Shown piece by piece: positions 26,243 through 34,794 of a DNA stretch of 64,000 nucleotides. The number at the start of each line of letters is the position of its first letter. Position 1 is the first letter of the stretch. The notes under the pieces are model-generated. The model was given only the letters and a program-made list of their open reading frames with translations. It did no database searches and was not told the DNA's origin. Made by a program: the position numbers and the translations under genes. Source of the DNA: Streptacidiphilus fuscans (GTDB taxonomy: Bacteria; Actinomycetota; Actinomycetes; Streptomycetales; Streptomycetaceae); contig NZ_JADPRT010000013.1 of NCBI RefSeq assembly GCF_015690355.1, positions 1 through 64,000 of the forward strand. The letters are read 5' to 3'.

Positions 26243-26910
26243 AGTTCGCTCTCCTCGATCAGGCCCGCCCGCTCGGCGAGCACGGCGGCCTGGATCCGGT
26301 TGGTGACGCCCAGTTTGGTGAGCACGGCGCTGACGTAGTCCTTGACGGTGGCGGCGCCCAGGTGCATCCGGGCGCCGATCTCGACGTTGGAGAGACCGTG
26401 GCCGAGGAAGCCGAGGACCTGGCGCTCGCGGTCGGTGAGGGTGTCCACCGCGGCGGCGGCCGGGTGGTCGTTCTTGCGGCGGGTCTGGCCGAGGCGGCGC
26501 AGCACGGGTGTGGAGAGGCAGCCGGCGCCGGTGGAGACGGCGCGGACGGAGCGGGCCAGCACGTCCGGCTCGGTGTCCTTGAGCAGGAAGCCGCTGGCGC
26601 CCAGCCGCAGCGCCTGGTCGAGGTACTCGTCGGTGTCGAAGGTGGTCAGCATGGCGACGTACGGCGCGTTCGGCAGCTCGCGGATGCGGCGCAGCAGGGT
26701 CAGGCCGTCGACGTCGGGCATCCGGATGTCGAGCAGCACGACGTGCGGCTGGTGCCTGCGCACCTCGGCGACGGCCTCGATTCCCGAGCAGGTGCCGACG
26801 ACCTCGATGTCCGGTGCGGTGTTCAGGATCATCGCCAGGCCGGAGCGGATCAGCGCCTCGTCGTCGACGATCATCGCCCTGATCGGACTGCCCGCTTGCG
26901 AGGGAACCAC
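26239..26910 (-). CDS. NarL/FixJ-type response regulator
   Basis: This 223-residue regulator has a receiver domain (IRAMIVDDEALIRSGLAMIL, phosphoacceptor Asp in VVLLDIRMPDVDG, LTTFDTDEYLDQALRLGASG) and a LuxR-type helix-turn-helix (LTDRERQVLGFLGHGLSNVE, then ATVKDYVSAVLTKLGV). I place the start at GTG 26910, where AGGA lies 9 nt upstream and length is standard. An alternative ATG at 26982 adds 24 residues containing a second copy of the peptide PSQAG, reflecting a short direct repeat in the leader. Cognate partner of the kinase that follows. Confidence 0.9.
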   Translation of the reverse strand: MVPSQAGSPIRAMIVDDEALIRSGLAMILNTAPDIEVVGTCSGIEAVAEVRRHQPHVVLLDIRMPDVDGLTLLRRIRELPNAPYVAMLTTFDTDEYLDQALRLGASGFLLKDTEPDVLARSVRAVSTGAGCLSTPVLRRLGQTRRKNDHPAAAAVDTLTDRERQVLGFLGHGLSNVEIGARMHLGAATVKDYVSAVLTKLGVTNRIQAAVLAERAGLIEESEL

Positions 26911-27226
26911 GTGCTTGTTTCCTACCCTGTGCGTTCCTGCTTGCGATGGGAGAACCCCGCGCGACCGTACCTCAGGGTTCATATTTATGAAAATCGAACC
27001 CCCGATCGGCGGTGGGATGACCTCCGAACGGGGGTGCCGATTCCGGTTCGAGTACGACCATGATGGCCGAGCTGCACGGCAACGTGCCAGGTGGCGGGCA
27101 CTACGGGGGGGTGCCCGTCTCCACGGGACCTTCACGGGACGCCTTCTTCGTCCGGTTGATCCTTTCCTGCTGGCAATTGTTTAGATTTCAGCTTTATCGC
27201 TTGTGCACCCGATTTGTCAGCGTTCG
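26911..27226. other. Leader of the two-component operon, locally A/T-rich
   Basis: No gene is supported here. The region upstream of the response regulator contains TTCAT-ATTT-ATGAA (26978-26991), itself nested in GGGTTC (26975-26980) and GAACCC (26996-27001). It also has a low-GC tract at 27160-27235, and a duplicated TCGCAAGC string near 26895 and 26942 that is translated only if the longer start is used. The nested dyad is a good candidate binding site for an autoregulating NarL-type protein. Confidence 0.45.
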
Positions 27227-27901
27227 TCATACAGGGGGCGTAAGCGTCTCGACCGGCTCCGCGACCGTGGCGCGGGAGCGACGACGCCGCCCGCCGAGCA
27301 CGTTCCCGATCCGGACCAGCGCCGCGCCGAACGCGAGGAACGCGAGCGTGATCAGCACGCTGGAGACCGCGACGTGCGCGTAGCCGTTGTCACGCGGGTC
27401 GAGGAACGGGTACGGGTACCAACCTGCGAACGGCCCGCGGATCAGCGTGTACGCGAGGAAGACGAGCGGGAAGACCAGCCAGCGCAGCGCCTCGGAGTAG
27501 CGCAGTCGCCTGACCGGCGGGACCAGCACCCAGTCCAGGAAGATCACCACCGGCATGATCCGGTGCACGACGTCGTCGACCCACGCCAGCGTGCCCAGCG
27601 CCTCGTACTGGGCGAGCGCGACGGCGTAGACGACACCCGTGATCGCCATGTACAGCGTCGCGGCCCCACGCAGCAGATCCGGCACGCCACCCCGACGCCC
27701 CGTCAGCCCGAGCACCCCGCCCGCCAGCAGCACCACCGTCATGACGATGTTGCTCTCGATGGTGAAGTAGCTGAAGAAGTTCACCAGCGTCTTCCCCTGC
27801 GCGGCGACGTGCCACGCCTGCGCGCCCAGCGCGGCGGCCGTCAGCCCCCCGAAGGACAGTCGCGCAACCGCGACCACACGCTGCTCCGTCTGTTCCCGCA
27901 T
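27227..27901 (-). CDS. Pr6Pr-family membrane protein
   Basis: This 224-residue protein has six predicted TM helices and the family patterns NFFSYFTIESNIVMTVVLLA and YTLIRGPFAGWYPYPFLDP. It is related to the FAR-17a/AIG1-like group; no biochemical function is known. The last 20 residues are Arg-rich and cytoplasmic. It is divergent from the APH-like gene. Confidence 0.8.
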   Translation of the reverse strand: MREQTEQRVVAVARLSFGGLTAAALGAQAWHVAAQGKTLVNFFSYFTIESNIVMTVVLLAGGVLGLTGRRGGVPDLLRGAATLYMAITGVVYAVALAQYEALGTLAWVDDVVHRIMPVVIFLDWVLVPPVRRLRYSEALRWLVFPLVFLAYTLIRGPFAGWYPYPFLDPRDNGYAHVAVSSVLITLAFLAFGAALVRIGNVLGGRRRRSRATVAEPVETLTPPV

Positions 27902-27982
27902 ACCGCTCCCCGCGTCCGGTCCGTCCTACTGTCCGGTGATCATCTTCTCCGATGGAGGGGGCATTTCGGGTGAATGAGGGAG

Positions 27983-28837
27983 ATGTCACGTCATGAGTGC
28001 CCAGTGACGAGTTCCGAGGAGTGGGGCACCCACGCTGTCGAGTTCCGGTCCGACATCGTGGTCAAGCGGTTCCCGGCGGAGAGCCGGGGGCAGTGCGAGC
28101 GGGAGTGGCGTGCGCTGACACTGCTCGCCGACCATGCGCCGGGCCTGGCGCCCGCGCCGCTGCGTTCGGACCTGGCGGCGGAGGAGCCGCTGGTCGTGAT
28201 GGAGCGGCTGCCCGGTGAACCCCTGCGGCGAGCCGCGCTCGACGAACGGCAACTCGAAGCCTTCGCCGCGGCGGTGAGCGAACTGCACGCGGCCGTGCCA
28301 TCGGAGGTCCTGGCCGGGGTCCCGCTGCGGCCGGCCCGGCAGCAGTGGCTGGTCGAGCAGATCCACGCCTGGACGCCGGAGGCACGGCCACGGGTCAGCC
28401 GTCAGGTGGGCGAGGCCATGGACCTCGGGCTCGCGTGGCTCGCGGACTCCGGCCTGGAAGGAGCCGTTCCGCCGAACGTCCCATGGGTGTTCGGGGCCGG
28501 GGACGGCAACCTCGCCAACTACCTGTGGGACGGCACGCGGGTGCGGATCGTCGACTTCGAGGACTCCGGCAGCAGCGACCGGCCCTTCGAGCTGGCGGAG
28601 ATCACCGAGCACGTCGGCAGCTGGGTGGGCACGCCGCTCGACGCCGAGGCGTTCCTGGACCTGTTCGACCTGACGGACGCCGAACGGGCGCGTCTGCCGG
28701 ACTGCCGCAGGCTGCTCGCGCTCGTCTGGCTGTTCCTGCTCTCCTTCGACGACCCCCGCCGGCGCAATCCTTCCGGCACAGCCGAACGGCAGGCCGCCCG
28801 GCTGGTGCGACTGCTCGGACAGCCGCTCAGTCGGTGA
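27983..28837 (+). CDS. APH-like kinase-fold protein with altered catalytic loop
   Basis: This roughly 284-residue protein has the aminoglycoside phosphotransferase fold: IVVKRFP with the ATP-site Lys, LVVMERLPGEPLRR hinge, and the catalytic/metal segments FGAGDGNLANYLW and VRIVDFEDSG. The Brenner motif HGDxxxxN is changed to AGDGNLAN, losing the His but keeping the catalytic Asp and Asn. It may phosphorylate a small molecule; resistance is not implied. The start is uncertain: ATG 27974, ATG 27983 and GTG 28004 are in frame. It overlaps the convergent RraA-like gene by 11 bp. Confidence 0.75.
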   Translation: MSRHECPVTSSEEWGTHAVEFRSDIVVKRFPAESRGQCEREWRALTLLADHAPGLAPAPLRSDLAAEEPLVVMERLPGEPLRRAALDERQLEAFAAAVSELHAAVPSEVLAGVPLRPARQQWLVEQIHAWTPEARPRVSRQVGEAMDLGLAWLADSGLEGAVPPNVPWVFGAGDGNLANYLWDGTRVRIVDFEDSGSSDRPFELAEITEHVGSWVGTPLDAEAFLDLFDLTDAERARLPDCRRLLALVWLFLLSFDDPRRRNPSGTAERQAARLVRLLGQPLSR

Positions 28838-29465
28838 AGCCGCCCTCGGCGAGGAGGGCGTCGATGCGGGTGCGGTGGGCGGCTTCCCAGGAGTCGAGGG
28901 ACTCCGTCGCCTCCTTGGCGAGTTTGGCGCGGGCGGCGGTGAGGATCTCGGTGGCGCGGGCGTGTGGGGTGACGACGATGCCCTCCTCGTCGGCGACGAC
29001 CAGGTCGCCTGGGTGGACGGTGACTCCGCCGCAGGTGATCGATTGGCCGAGGGGCCGGACGGCCTGCTTGGTGCCCGGGATCGGGATGACGCCGCGGGCG
29101 AGGACGGGGAAGCCCATCGCGCGGATCTCGGCGAGGTCGCGGACGACGCCGTCCAGGACGAACCCGGCGATGCCCCGGCGCTGTGCCACCGCGCAGACGT
29201 TGCCGCCCGCGAGGGCGAAGTCGGTGTCGCCGCCCGCGTCGACCACCACCACCGAACCGGCCGGGGCGCGGTGGATCGCGGCGTGGAGCATCAGGTTGTC
29301 GCCCGGTGGGCAGTTGACCGTGAAGGCCGGACCGGCGAGGCGCGGCATCCGCGCGTGGAGCGGGCGGATGGCGGGGTCCATGACCTGGGCGCGGCCCAGC
29401 AGGTCGGCCAGGGTGGTGGGCGGCAGCGCGGCGAAGTCGGCGGCGGTGGGGGTGGCGTCGGTCAT
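28827..29465 (-). CDS. RraA-like protein / 4-hydroxy-4-methyl-2-oxoglutarate aldolase family
   Basis: This 212-residue protein has the RraA-like fold signature GGNVCAVAQRRGIAGFVLDG followed by VVRD, as in class II HMG/CHA aldolases, where the Gly-rich loop and Arg-Asp pair hold substrate and divalent metal. RraA itself inhibits RNase E, so a regulatory rather than catalytic role is possible. Nothing nearby suggests a protocatechuate 4,5-cleavage pathway. The ATG at 29465 begins MTDATPTAADFAALPP. Confidence 0.82.
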   Translation of the reverse strand: MTDATPTAADFAALPPTTLADLLGRAQVMDPAIRPLHARMPRLAGPAFTVNCPPGDNLMLHAAIHRAPAGSVVVVDAGGDTDFALAGGNVCAVAQRRGIAGFVLDGVVRDLAEIRAMGFPVLARGVIPIPGTKQAVRPLGQSITCGGVTVHPGDLVVADEEGIVVTPHARATEILTAARAKLAKEATESLDSWEAAHRTRIDALLAEGGFTD

Positions 29466-29556
29466 GCGATCACGCTAGCGGGCGGCACGACGGCAGGCTG
29501 CTGACCTGGCGGAAATCGAGTCGTGCGGGAGCGGTGCAGGCCGTAACGTCAGGACG

Positions 29557-30219
29557 ATGACGAAGTACGTGCTCTCCGTGAACGTCGGCCGGGCCCACGC
29601 GAACGCGTGGAAGGGGAACGAGGCCACCGGCATCGACAAGCAGCCCGTCGACGGACCGGTCGCCGTGACCGTGCCCGGTCCCAAGGGCAGCGGCGAGGTG
29701 GGGCTGGCCGGGGACCGCGTCTACGACGTCGACCATCACGGCGGGCCCGACCAGGCCGTCTACGCCTACGCGCGCGAGGATCTGGACCGCTGGGAGCCCG
29801 AGTTGGAGCGGACGCTGCCGGGCGGCGTCTTCGGCGAGAACCTGACCACCGTCGGCGTCGACGTCAACGGTGCGCTGATCGGCGAGCGTTGGCGGATCGG
29901 GCGGGAGCTGGTGCTGGAGGTGTCCGCGCCGCGCGTGCCGTGTGCGACGTTCCAGGGGTGGCTGCAACGGGCGGGCTGGGTCAAGCGGTTCACCGAGGCG
30001 GCGATGCCGGGCGCGTACCTGCGGGTGGTCACGCCCGGCGAGGTCCGGGCCGGCGACCCCATCACCGTCGAGCACCGGCCGGACCACGACGTCACGGTAG
30101 CCGTCGCCTTCCGGGCGGTGACGCTTGAGCCGGAGCTGCTGCCCCGGCTGCTGGCGGCCGACGCGCTGCCGACCAAGACCCGGGCCAAGATCCGGGCGCG
30201 GCTCGGCATCGAGGAGTGA
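29557..30219 (+). CDS. MOSC-domain protein (YiiM-like)
   Basis: This 220-residue protein has a MOSC domain with the conserved Cys in APRVPCATFQGWL, preceded by GDRVYDVDHHGGPDQAVYAY and LPGGVFGENLTT, and followed by a C-terminal helical 3-alpha segment. YiiM-type proteins use molybdenum cofactor to reduce N-hydroxylated compounds such as 6-hydroxylaminopurine. The ATG at 29557 begins MTKYVLSVNVG; it converges on the epoxide-hydrolase-like gene 11 bp away. Confidence 0.87.
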   Translation: MTKYVLSVNVGRAHANAWKGNEATGIDKQPVDGPVAVTVPGPKGSGEVGLAGDRVYDVDHHGGPDQAVYAYAREDLDRWEPELERTLPGGVFGENLTTVGVDVNGALIGERWRIGRELVLEVSAPRVPCATFQGWLQRAGWVKRFTEAAMPGAYLRVVTPGEVRAGDPITVEHRPDHDVTVAVAFRAVTLEPELLPRLLAADALPTKTRAKIRARLGIEE

Positions 30220-30230
30220 CCCGGCGATGA

Positions 30231-31238
30231 CTACTCGGGCAGCGTGGCCAGGAAGTCGATCAGGGCGGCGTTGACCTCGGTCGGGCGTTCCTGCTGGGTC
30301 CAGTGGCCGCAGCCCGGGAGGGTGATCGTCGGGCGCAGCGTCGGGTTGAGCACCTGGAGCGCGGGCAGCAGCTGGTCCATGCCGGGGAACGCGCCGACCA
30401 GGTCGCGGTCGCCGAGGACGTAGAGCGCGGGGACCTGGATCGGCAGGCCGTCCCAGGCGGCGGACAACTCCCAGTTGCGGTCCAGGTTCCGGTACCAGTT
30501 CAGGCCGCCGGAGAAGCCGTTGCGTGCGTACTCGGCCGCGAACGTGGCGATGTCGGAGTCCGTGAGCCAGTCCGGGAGTTCCTTCGGGTCGCCGAGCGAG
30601 TCGAGGAAGCGTCCGCTGTCGGGCAGCAGCGGCTGCGGGGGCGGGTCGGTGAGCGGGTTGTCGCCGCTCGCGCCGTAGAGGAAACGGCGGAAGACCTCGT
30701 CCGCCGGCGTGCCGTTGAACTCGGCGTCGGCGCCGCCCGGGCGGCAGAAGTGGGTCCAGTAGAACCGCCCGTCGAACATCGCGTCCATCGCGGGGAGCGG
30801 CGCGAAATCCGAGCGCGGCTGCGGCGGGACGCTCAGGCCGACCACGCCGCGGACCAGGTCGGGCCGCAGCTGCGCGGTCAGCCAGGCGACCGGCGCACCC
30901 CAGTCGTGCCCGACGACGGCGAACCGCTGCGCGCCCAACTCCCGTACGAGGGCGACGACATCGCCGACCAGGTGCGGGAGCGAGTAGGCCTCGACGGACT
31001 CGGGCGCGTCGCTGCGGGCGAAGCCGCGCTGGTCGGGGGCGACCACGCGGTAGCCTTCGGCGGCCAGAGCGGGGAGTTGGTGCCGCCAGGAGTACCAGCA
31101 CTCGGGAAACCCGTGCAGCAGCACCACCAGTGGACCGTCGGCCGGACCGGCCGCCGCGTAGTGCAGCGTGAGCCCGTTCACCCGGGCGGTGTGGTGCTCG
31201 ACGCCTTCCACGGCGTCGACGCGCGTCACCTCGGTCAC
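30231..31238 (-). CDS. Alpha/beta hydrolase, epoxide-hydrolase-like
   Basis: This 335-residue hydrolase carries the oxyanion motif HGFPECWYSWRHQ (HGxP), the nucleophile elbow GHDWGA with an Asp nucleophile, and the catalytic His in GCGHWTQQERP; the acid is probably in VLGDRDLVG. The Asp nucleophile points to epoxide hydrolase or haloalkane dehalogenase chemistry rather than esterase. I chose GTG at 31238 because GGAGGGGA lies 5 nt upstream; a TTG 27 bp earlier is less likely. Confidence 0.87.
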   Translation of the reverse strand: MTEVTRVDAVEGVEHHTARVNGLTLHYAAAGPADGPLVVLLHGFPECWYSWRHQLPALAAEGYRVVAPDQRGFARSDAPESVEAYSLPHLVGDVVALVRELGAQRFAVVGHDWGAPVAWLTAQLRPDLVRGVVGLSVPPQPRSDFAPLPAMDAMFDGRFYWTHFCRPGGADAEFNGTPADEVFRRFLYGASGDNPLTDPPPQPLLPDSGRFLDSLGDPKELPDWLTDSDIATFAAEYARNGFSGGLNWYRNLDRNWELSAAWDGLPIQVPALYVLGDRDLVGAFPGMDQLLPALQVLNPTLRPTITLPGCGHWTQQERPTEVNAALIDFLATLPE

Positions 31239-31341
31239 GGCTGTCCCCTCCCCGCTCCGTATCAACTCGGGGCCAGACTATGCGGGTTGACGGGACATGT
31301 CACCAGCTTGCCGACACGACACGACACGGCAGGGCGCGGGC

Positions 31342-31857
31342 TCACCAGCCGTAGAGGTGGCGCAGGCGTTCCGCGACGAGGAGGAAGCGGGGATGGTCCA
31401 GCGCGCTGGCCTCGCGGCGCATGCCGGCGGGGTGGACGCGGAAGACGCGCTCCAGGTTGACCCAGGAGGCGCGGGCCTCGCGGTCCCAGGGGCCCTCGCC
31501 GAGGGCGACCCACTCGGCGACGTCGGCGCCGGTGGTGGCGTCGTGGCGCTTGCTGGTGAGCTCGACGGCCAGCAGCGTGCCGGCGTGCTCACGGGCGACG
31601 ATCAGGACGGGGCGGTCCTTGCCGCGCCCGTCGTTCTCCTCGAACGGGACCCAGGTCCAGACGATCTCGCCGGGGTCGGGCTGCCCGTCGTGCTGCGGCG
31701 AGTAGGAGGTGTGCACCGACCCGAGGCGCCGCGGCTCCACCTGGACGGTTGCGGTGGAGCCGTAGCGGCCGTGTTCCTGCTGGGTGTTGCGCTCGGGGTT
31801 TCCGGCGTTCTCGGTGTTCGAGTGGCTCTCGTGCCTGCCTGTCAGATTGAACATCAC
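31342..31857 (-). CDS. PemK/MazF-like family protein
   Basis: This 171-residue protein has an SH3-like PemK core: PDPGEIVWTWVPFEENDGRG, KDRPVLIVARE, LLAVELTSKRHD and WVNLERVFRV. MazF/PemK proteins are often RNases, but this Streptomyces-type subfamily is longer, has a variable N-terminus (here about 35 disordered residues) and is found without an adjacent antitoxin, as here. It may therefore not be a toxin. The start near 31857 is uncertain; no ribosome-binding site is evident. Confidence 0.75.
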   Translation of the reverse strand: MMFNLTGRHESHSNTENAGNPERNTQQEHGRYGSTATVQVEPRRLGSVHTSYSPQHDGQPDPGEIVWTWVPFEENDGRGKDRPVLIVAREHAGTLLAVELTSKRHDATTGADVAEWVALGEGPWDREARASWVNLERVFRVHPAGMRREASALDHPRFLLVAERLRHLYGW

Positions 31858-31910
31858 GACAGGCTACTTGCACGGCTGTTGGACCGTCCCGCCGCGCTGC
31901 ACAGCCCGGC

Positions 31911-32474
31911 TCAGGCGGCCTCGGGGGCGTTCTTGACCAGGGAGATCTCGAACTCGAGCACGATCTTGTCGCCGACCAGGACGCCACCGGTCTCCAGCGC
32001 GGCGTTCCAGGTGATGCCGAAGTCCTTGCGGCTGATGGTGTGCTCGCCCTCGAAGCCGAGACGGTGGTTGCCGAACGGGTCCTTGGCGGAGCCCTCGAAG
32101 CTGAACGGGATGGTCACGTTCTGCGTGACGCCGCGCACGGTCAGGTCACCGACCAGGTCCAGCTTGTCGCCGTCGAGGAAGGCGCTGGTCGAGCGGAAGG
32201 TGATCGTCGGGTGGGCGGCCACGTCGAGGAACTCGTTGGTGCGCAGGTGGCCGTCACGGTCGGCGTTGCGGGTGTCGATGGAGTCGACGTCGATGGTCAG
32301 GTCGACCGAGGAGCGCTCGGGCTGGTCCGCGTCTACCTCGACCTTGCCGTCGAAGCTGTTGAAGGAGCCACGGACCTTGGTGACCATGGCGTGACGGGCG
32401 ACGAACCCGATCCGGCTGTGGGCGGGGTCGATGGTGTAGCTGCCGGTCAGCGCGGGGGTGATGGCGGTGGTCAT
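31911..32474 (-). CDS. YceI-family lipocalin-like protein
   Basis: This 187-residue protein is a YceI-family beta-barrel that binds isoprenoid or other lipid-like ligands: YTIDPAHSRIGFVARHAMVT, VDLTIDVDSIDTRNADRD, GHLRTNEFLDV, FGNHRLGFEGE and DFGITWNAALE. It has no signal peptide and is probably cytoplasmic, unlike E. coli YceI. The ATG at 32474 has an excellent AGGAGGA site. It is divergent from a MarR regulator with an inverted repeat between them, so it is probably controlled by that regulator. Confidence 0.93.
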   Translation of the reverse strand: MTTAITPALTGSYTIDPAHSRIGFVARHAMVTKVRGSFNSFDGKVEVDADQPERSSVDLTIDVDSIDTRNADRDGHLRTNEFLDVAAHPTITFRSTSAFLDGDKLDLVGDLTVRGVTQNVTIPFSFEGSAKDPFGNHRLGFEGEHTISRKDFGITWNAALETGGVLVGDKIVLEFEISLVKNAPEAA

Positions 32475-32513
32475 GGTGTTCCTCCTGGGGCGGACGGAGC
32501 CGGTGGTTGAACT

Positions 32514-32569
32514 TTCATCTACAACTTTACCGACCATGGATGACATGTCAACCATCGATGTAGAATGAA
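32514..32569. promoter_or_regulatory. Divergent yceI / marR promoter with MarR-type inverted repeat
   Basis: TTCATCTACA (32514-32523) and TGTAGAATGAA (32559-32569) form a long imperfect inverted repeat around a minus-strand promoter: TTGACA (complement of 32546-32551), 16-bp spacer, TAAAGT (complement of 32524-32529). On the plus strand TAGAAT (32561-32566) lies 6 bp before the marR ATG, so marR mRNA may be leaderless. MarR binding here would cover both start sites. Confidence 0.6.
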
Positions 32570-32572
32570 TCC

Positions 32573-33127
32573 ATGACCACCACGCCGACCCCTCCCCCGC
32601 CCCCCGCCGACGCAACCCCCATACCGAGCGCTTCCATACCCCCCGCTTCGTCCGAGCCGCGCTGGCTCAGCCCGGACGAGCAGCACCTGTGGCGCACTTT
32701 CCTGCAGATGCAGAAGGAGCTGGAAGCCCAGCTCAGCCGCCAGATGCTGAACGACTCCGAGCTGTCCATGGCCGACTTCTCGGTCCTGGTGCAGCTGACC
32801 GACACGCCCGAAGGTCAGGCCCGGGTGCTGGAGCTGGCCCGCGGCCTGCGCTGGGAGAAGAGCCGGCTGTCGCACCACCTCACCCGGATGGTGAAGCGCG
32901 GTCTGATCGATCGTGCCGAGTGCGCGAGCGACGGCCGCGGCTCGTTCGTGGTGATCACGGACTCCGGTCGCCGTGCGATCGAGGACGCCGCGCCCAAGCA
33001 CGTCGAGACGGTCAGGAAGCTTTTCTTCGACCCGCTCAGCGAGGGCCAGCTCGCGCAGCTCGGGCAGGTCGCCGAGCGCATACTCGCCGCGATGCAGGGT
33101 TGCCCGGAATCCGATCCGGACGAATGA
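32573..33127 (+). CDS. MarR-family transcriptional regulator
   Basis: This 184-residue winged-helix regulator has a Pro-rich N-terminus of about 28 residues, then LWRTFLQMQKELEAQLSRQM, LSMADFSVLVQLTDTPEGQA, the recognition region LARGLRWEKSRLSHHLTRMV and the wing RAECASDGRGSFVVITDSGR. The context indicates control of the divergent yceI-like gene and of itself. No ribosome-binding site precedes ATG 32573; the -10 box immediately upstream suggests leaderless translation. Confidence 0.92.
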   Translation: MTTTPTPPPPPADATPIPSASIPPASSEPRWLSPDEQHLWRTFLQMQKELEAQLSRQMLNDSELSMADFSVLVQLTDTPEGQARVLELARGLRWEKSRLSHHLTRMVKRGLIDRAECASDGRGSFVVITDSGRRAIEDAAPKHVETVRKLFFDPLSEGQLAQLGQVAERILAAMQGCPESDPDE

Positions 33128-33205
33128 ACAGCTGTCCGAGAGCGTGTCGTCCGGGAAGATACGGACGGGACGGGGACCGGGTACGGACCGGAAGGAGCGG
33201 CGGGC

Positions 33206-34789
33206 ATGGGACGCAAAGCGGCGCGCGCGACCGCGCAGGTGGAGCGGGAGCGGAAGTTCGAGGGTGATGCCGGCATCGGCGCCGGAGCCGCGGTGCGGCT
33301 GACCGGCCCGGCCCCGCTGGACGGGGTCGCCCAGGGTGTCGCAGCCGACACCGAACTGCTGGACGCGGTCTACTACGACACCCCGGACCGCCGACTGCTG
33401 TCCCGCCGGATCACGCTGCGCCGCCGCACCGGCGGCCACGACGCGGGCTGGCACCTCAAGCTGCCGACCGCCGACGGCGCGCGCCTGGAGTTGCACGTAC
33501 CGCTCGACGCCGCTTCCGCAGCGGGCGCCGCGGGCGCCTCAGGGGCCGTCCCCGACGAGCTCGCCGCGCGGGTCCGCGCGTACGTCCGCGAGATTCCGTT
33601 GACGCCGGTCGCCCGGCTCCGGACCGAGCGTCACCGGACGCTGCTGCAGGACGACGCCGACCGGACGCTGGTCGAGATCGCCGACGACACCGTCACGGCG
33701 GAGCGCCTGGACCCGGACGGCGCGGTGGTCGGCTCGTCGTCCTGGCGCGAGGTGGAGGCCGAACTGGTCGGCGGCGACGAGACGTTGCTCGACGCCGTCG
33801 AGGCCCGACTGCTCGCCGACGGCCTGCGCCGCAGCGCCAGCGCGTCCAAGGTGGCCCGTGCGCTCGGCCAGCCCTCCGCGCCTCGGCCGCACGTCGAGAG
33901 CGGGCGGGACGACCGGCAGCGGGCGGGGACGGTCGGCCTGCTGCTCACCACGCTGCTGCGGCAGCAGGTGGACCGCCTGCTCGCCTGCGACGCCGAGGTC
34001 CGCGTCGACGCGCCGGACGCCGTGCACCAGATGCGCGTCGCCGCACGGCGGTTGCGCAGCACGCTCCGGGTGTACGAGCGGCTGCTGCGGGTGGACGAGA
34101 TCGCCTCCGTGGAGGAGGAGTTGCGGCAGCTCGGCCGGACACTCGGCGTCGCGCGCGACCGCGAGGTGCTCGGCGAGCGGCTGCTGCGCGAGCTGGCGGA
34201 GCTGCGGCCCGAGGAGCGCCCCGGCCCGATCCGGCGACGGCTCTCCGCCTGGTCCCGGCGCGGCTACCGGACGGCGTGGCGTCGGGCCACGCGGGAGCTG
34301 GACGGCGCACCGTACTTCGCGCTGCTGGACGCGCTCGACGCGCTGGCGGACGCGCCTCCGCTGCGCAAGCGCGCACGGCGGAGTGCGGGCAAGGAACTCC
34401 CGCGCATGCTCGAACGCGAACGCCTCCGGGTCGCCCACCGGGTCCACGAGGCGCGACGACTCCCGTCGGGCACGGCGGAGCACGACGCAGCGGTCCATGC
34501 GGCGCGGCGCGCGGCGAAGCGCGCCCGGTACGCGGGCGAGGGCGCGGACCAGCCGGGCTACGCCACGGCGATGAAGAGCTTGCAGACGCTCCTCGGCGAC
34601 CGCCAGGACGCGCTGCTCGCCGCGCAGGCGCTGCCGGAGCTCGCGGCGACGGCGCAGACGGCGGGTGAGCCGGGGTTCGGATACGGCGTGCTGTACGCGC
34701 GCCAGCAGGCCGCGGTCGCCGCGGCGGAAGCCGAACTGCCCGCCTGCTGGGCAGCGGTGGAGACGGTGGAGCTGGCGCGCGGGAAGTGA
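33206..34789 (+). CDS. CYTH-CHAD domain protein
   Basis: This 527-residue protein joins an N-terminal CYTH domain (about 10-195; signature ExExK as E13-R-E15-R-K17) to a C-terminal CHAD domain (about 240-520; DAVHQMRVAARRLRSTLRVY with the conserved His). CYTH proteins are triphosphate tunnel enzymes and CHAD binds inorganic polyphosphate, so it probably acts on or at polyphosphate granules. The ATG at 33206 has GGAAGGAG at 8-nt spacing. A hairpin follows the stop. Confidence 0.9.
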   Translation: MGRKAARATAQVERERKFEGDAGIGAGAAVRLTGPAPLDGVAQGVAADTELLDAVYYDTPDRRLLSRRITLRRRTGGHDAGWHLKLPTADGARLELHVPLDAASAAGAAGASGAVPDELAARVRAYVREIPLTPVARLRTERHRTLLQDDADRTLVEIADDTVTAERLDPDGAVVGSSSWREVEAELVGGDETLLDAVEARLLADGLRRSASASKVARALGQPSAPRPHVESGRDDRQRAGTVGLLLTTLLRQQVDRLLACDAEVRVDAPDAVHQMRVAARRLRSTLRVYERLLRVDEIASVEEELRQLGRTLGVARDREVLGERLLRELAELRPEERPGPIRRRLSAWSRRGYRTAWRRATRELDGAPYFALLDALDALADAPPLRKRARRSAGKELPRMLERERLRVAHRVHEARRLPSGTAEHDAAVHAARRAAKRARYAGEGADQPGYATAMKSLQTLLGDRQDALLAAQALPELAATAQTAGEPGFGYGVLYARQQAAVAAAEAELPACWAAVETVELARGK

Positions 34790-34794
34790 GGCCC

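Noticed and set aside
27983-28837. Aminoglycoside resistance gene
   Set aside because: The fold is shared by many small-molecule kinases and the catalytic His is missing; there is no resistance context.
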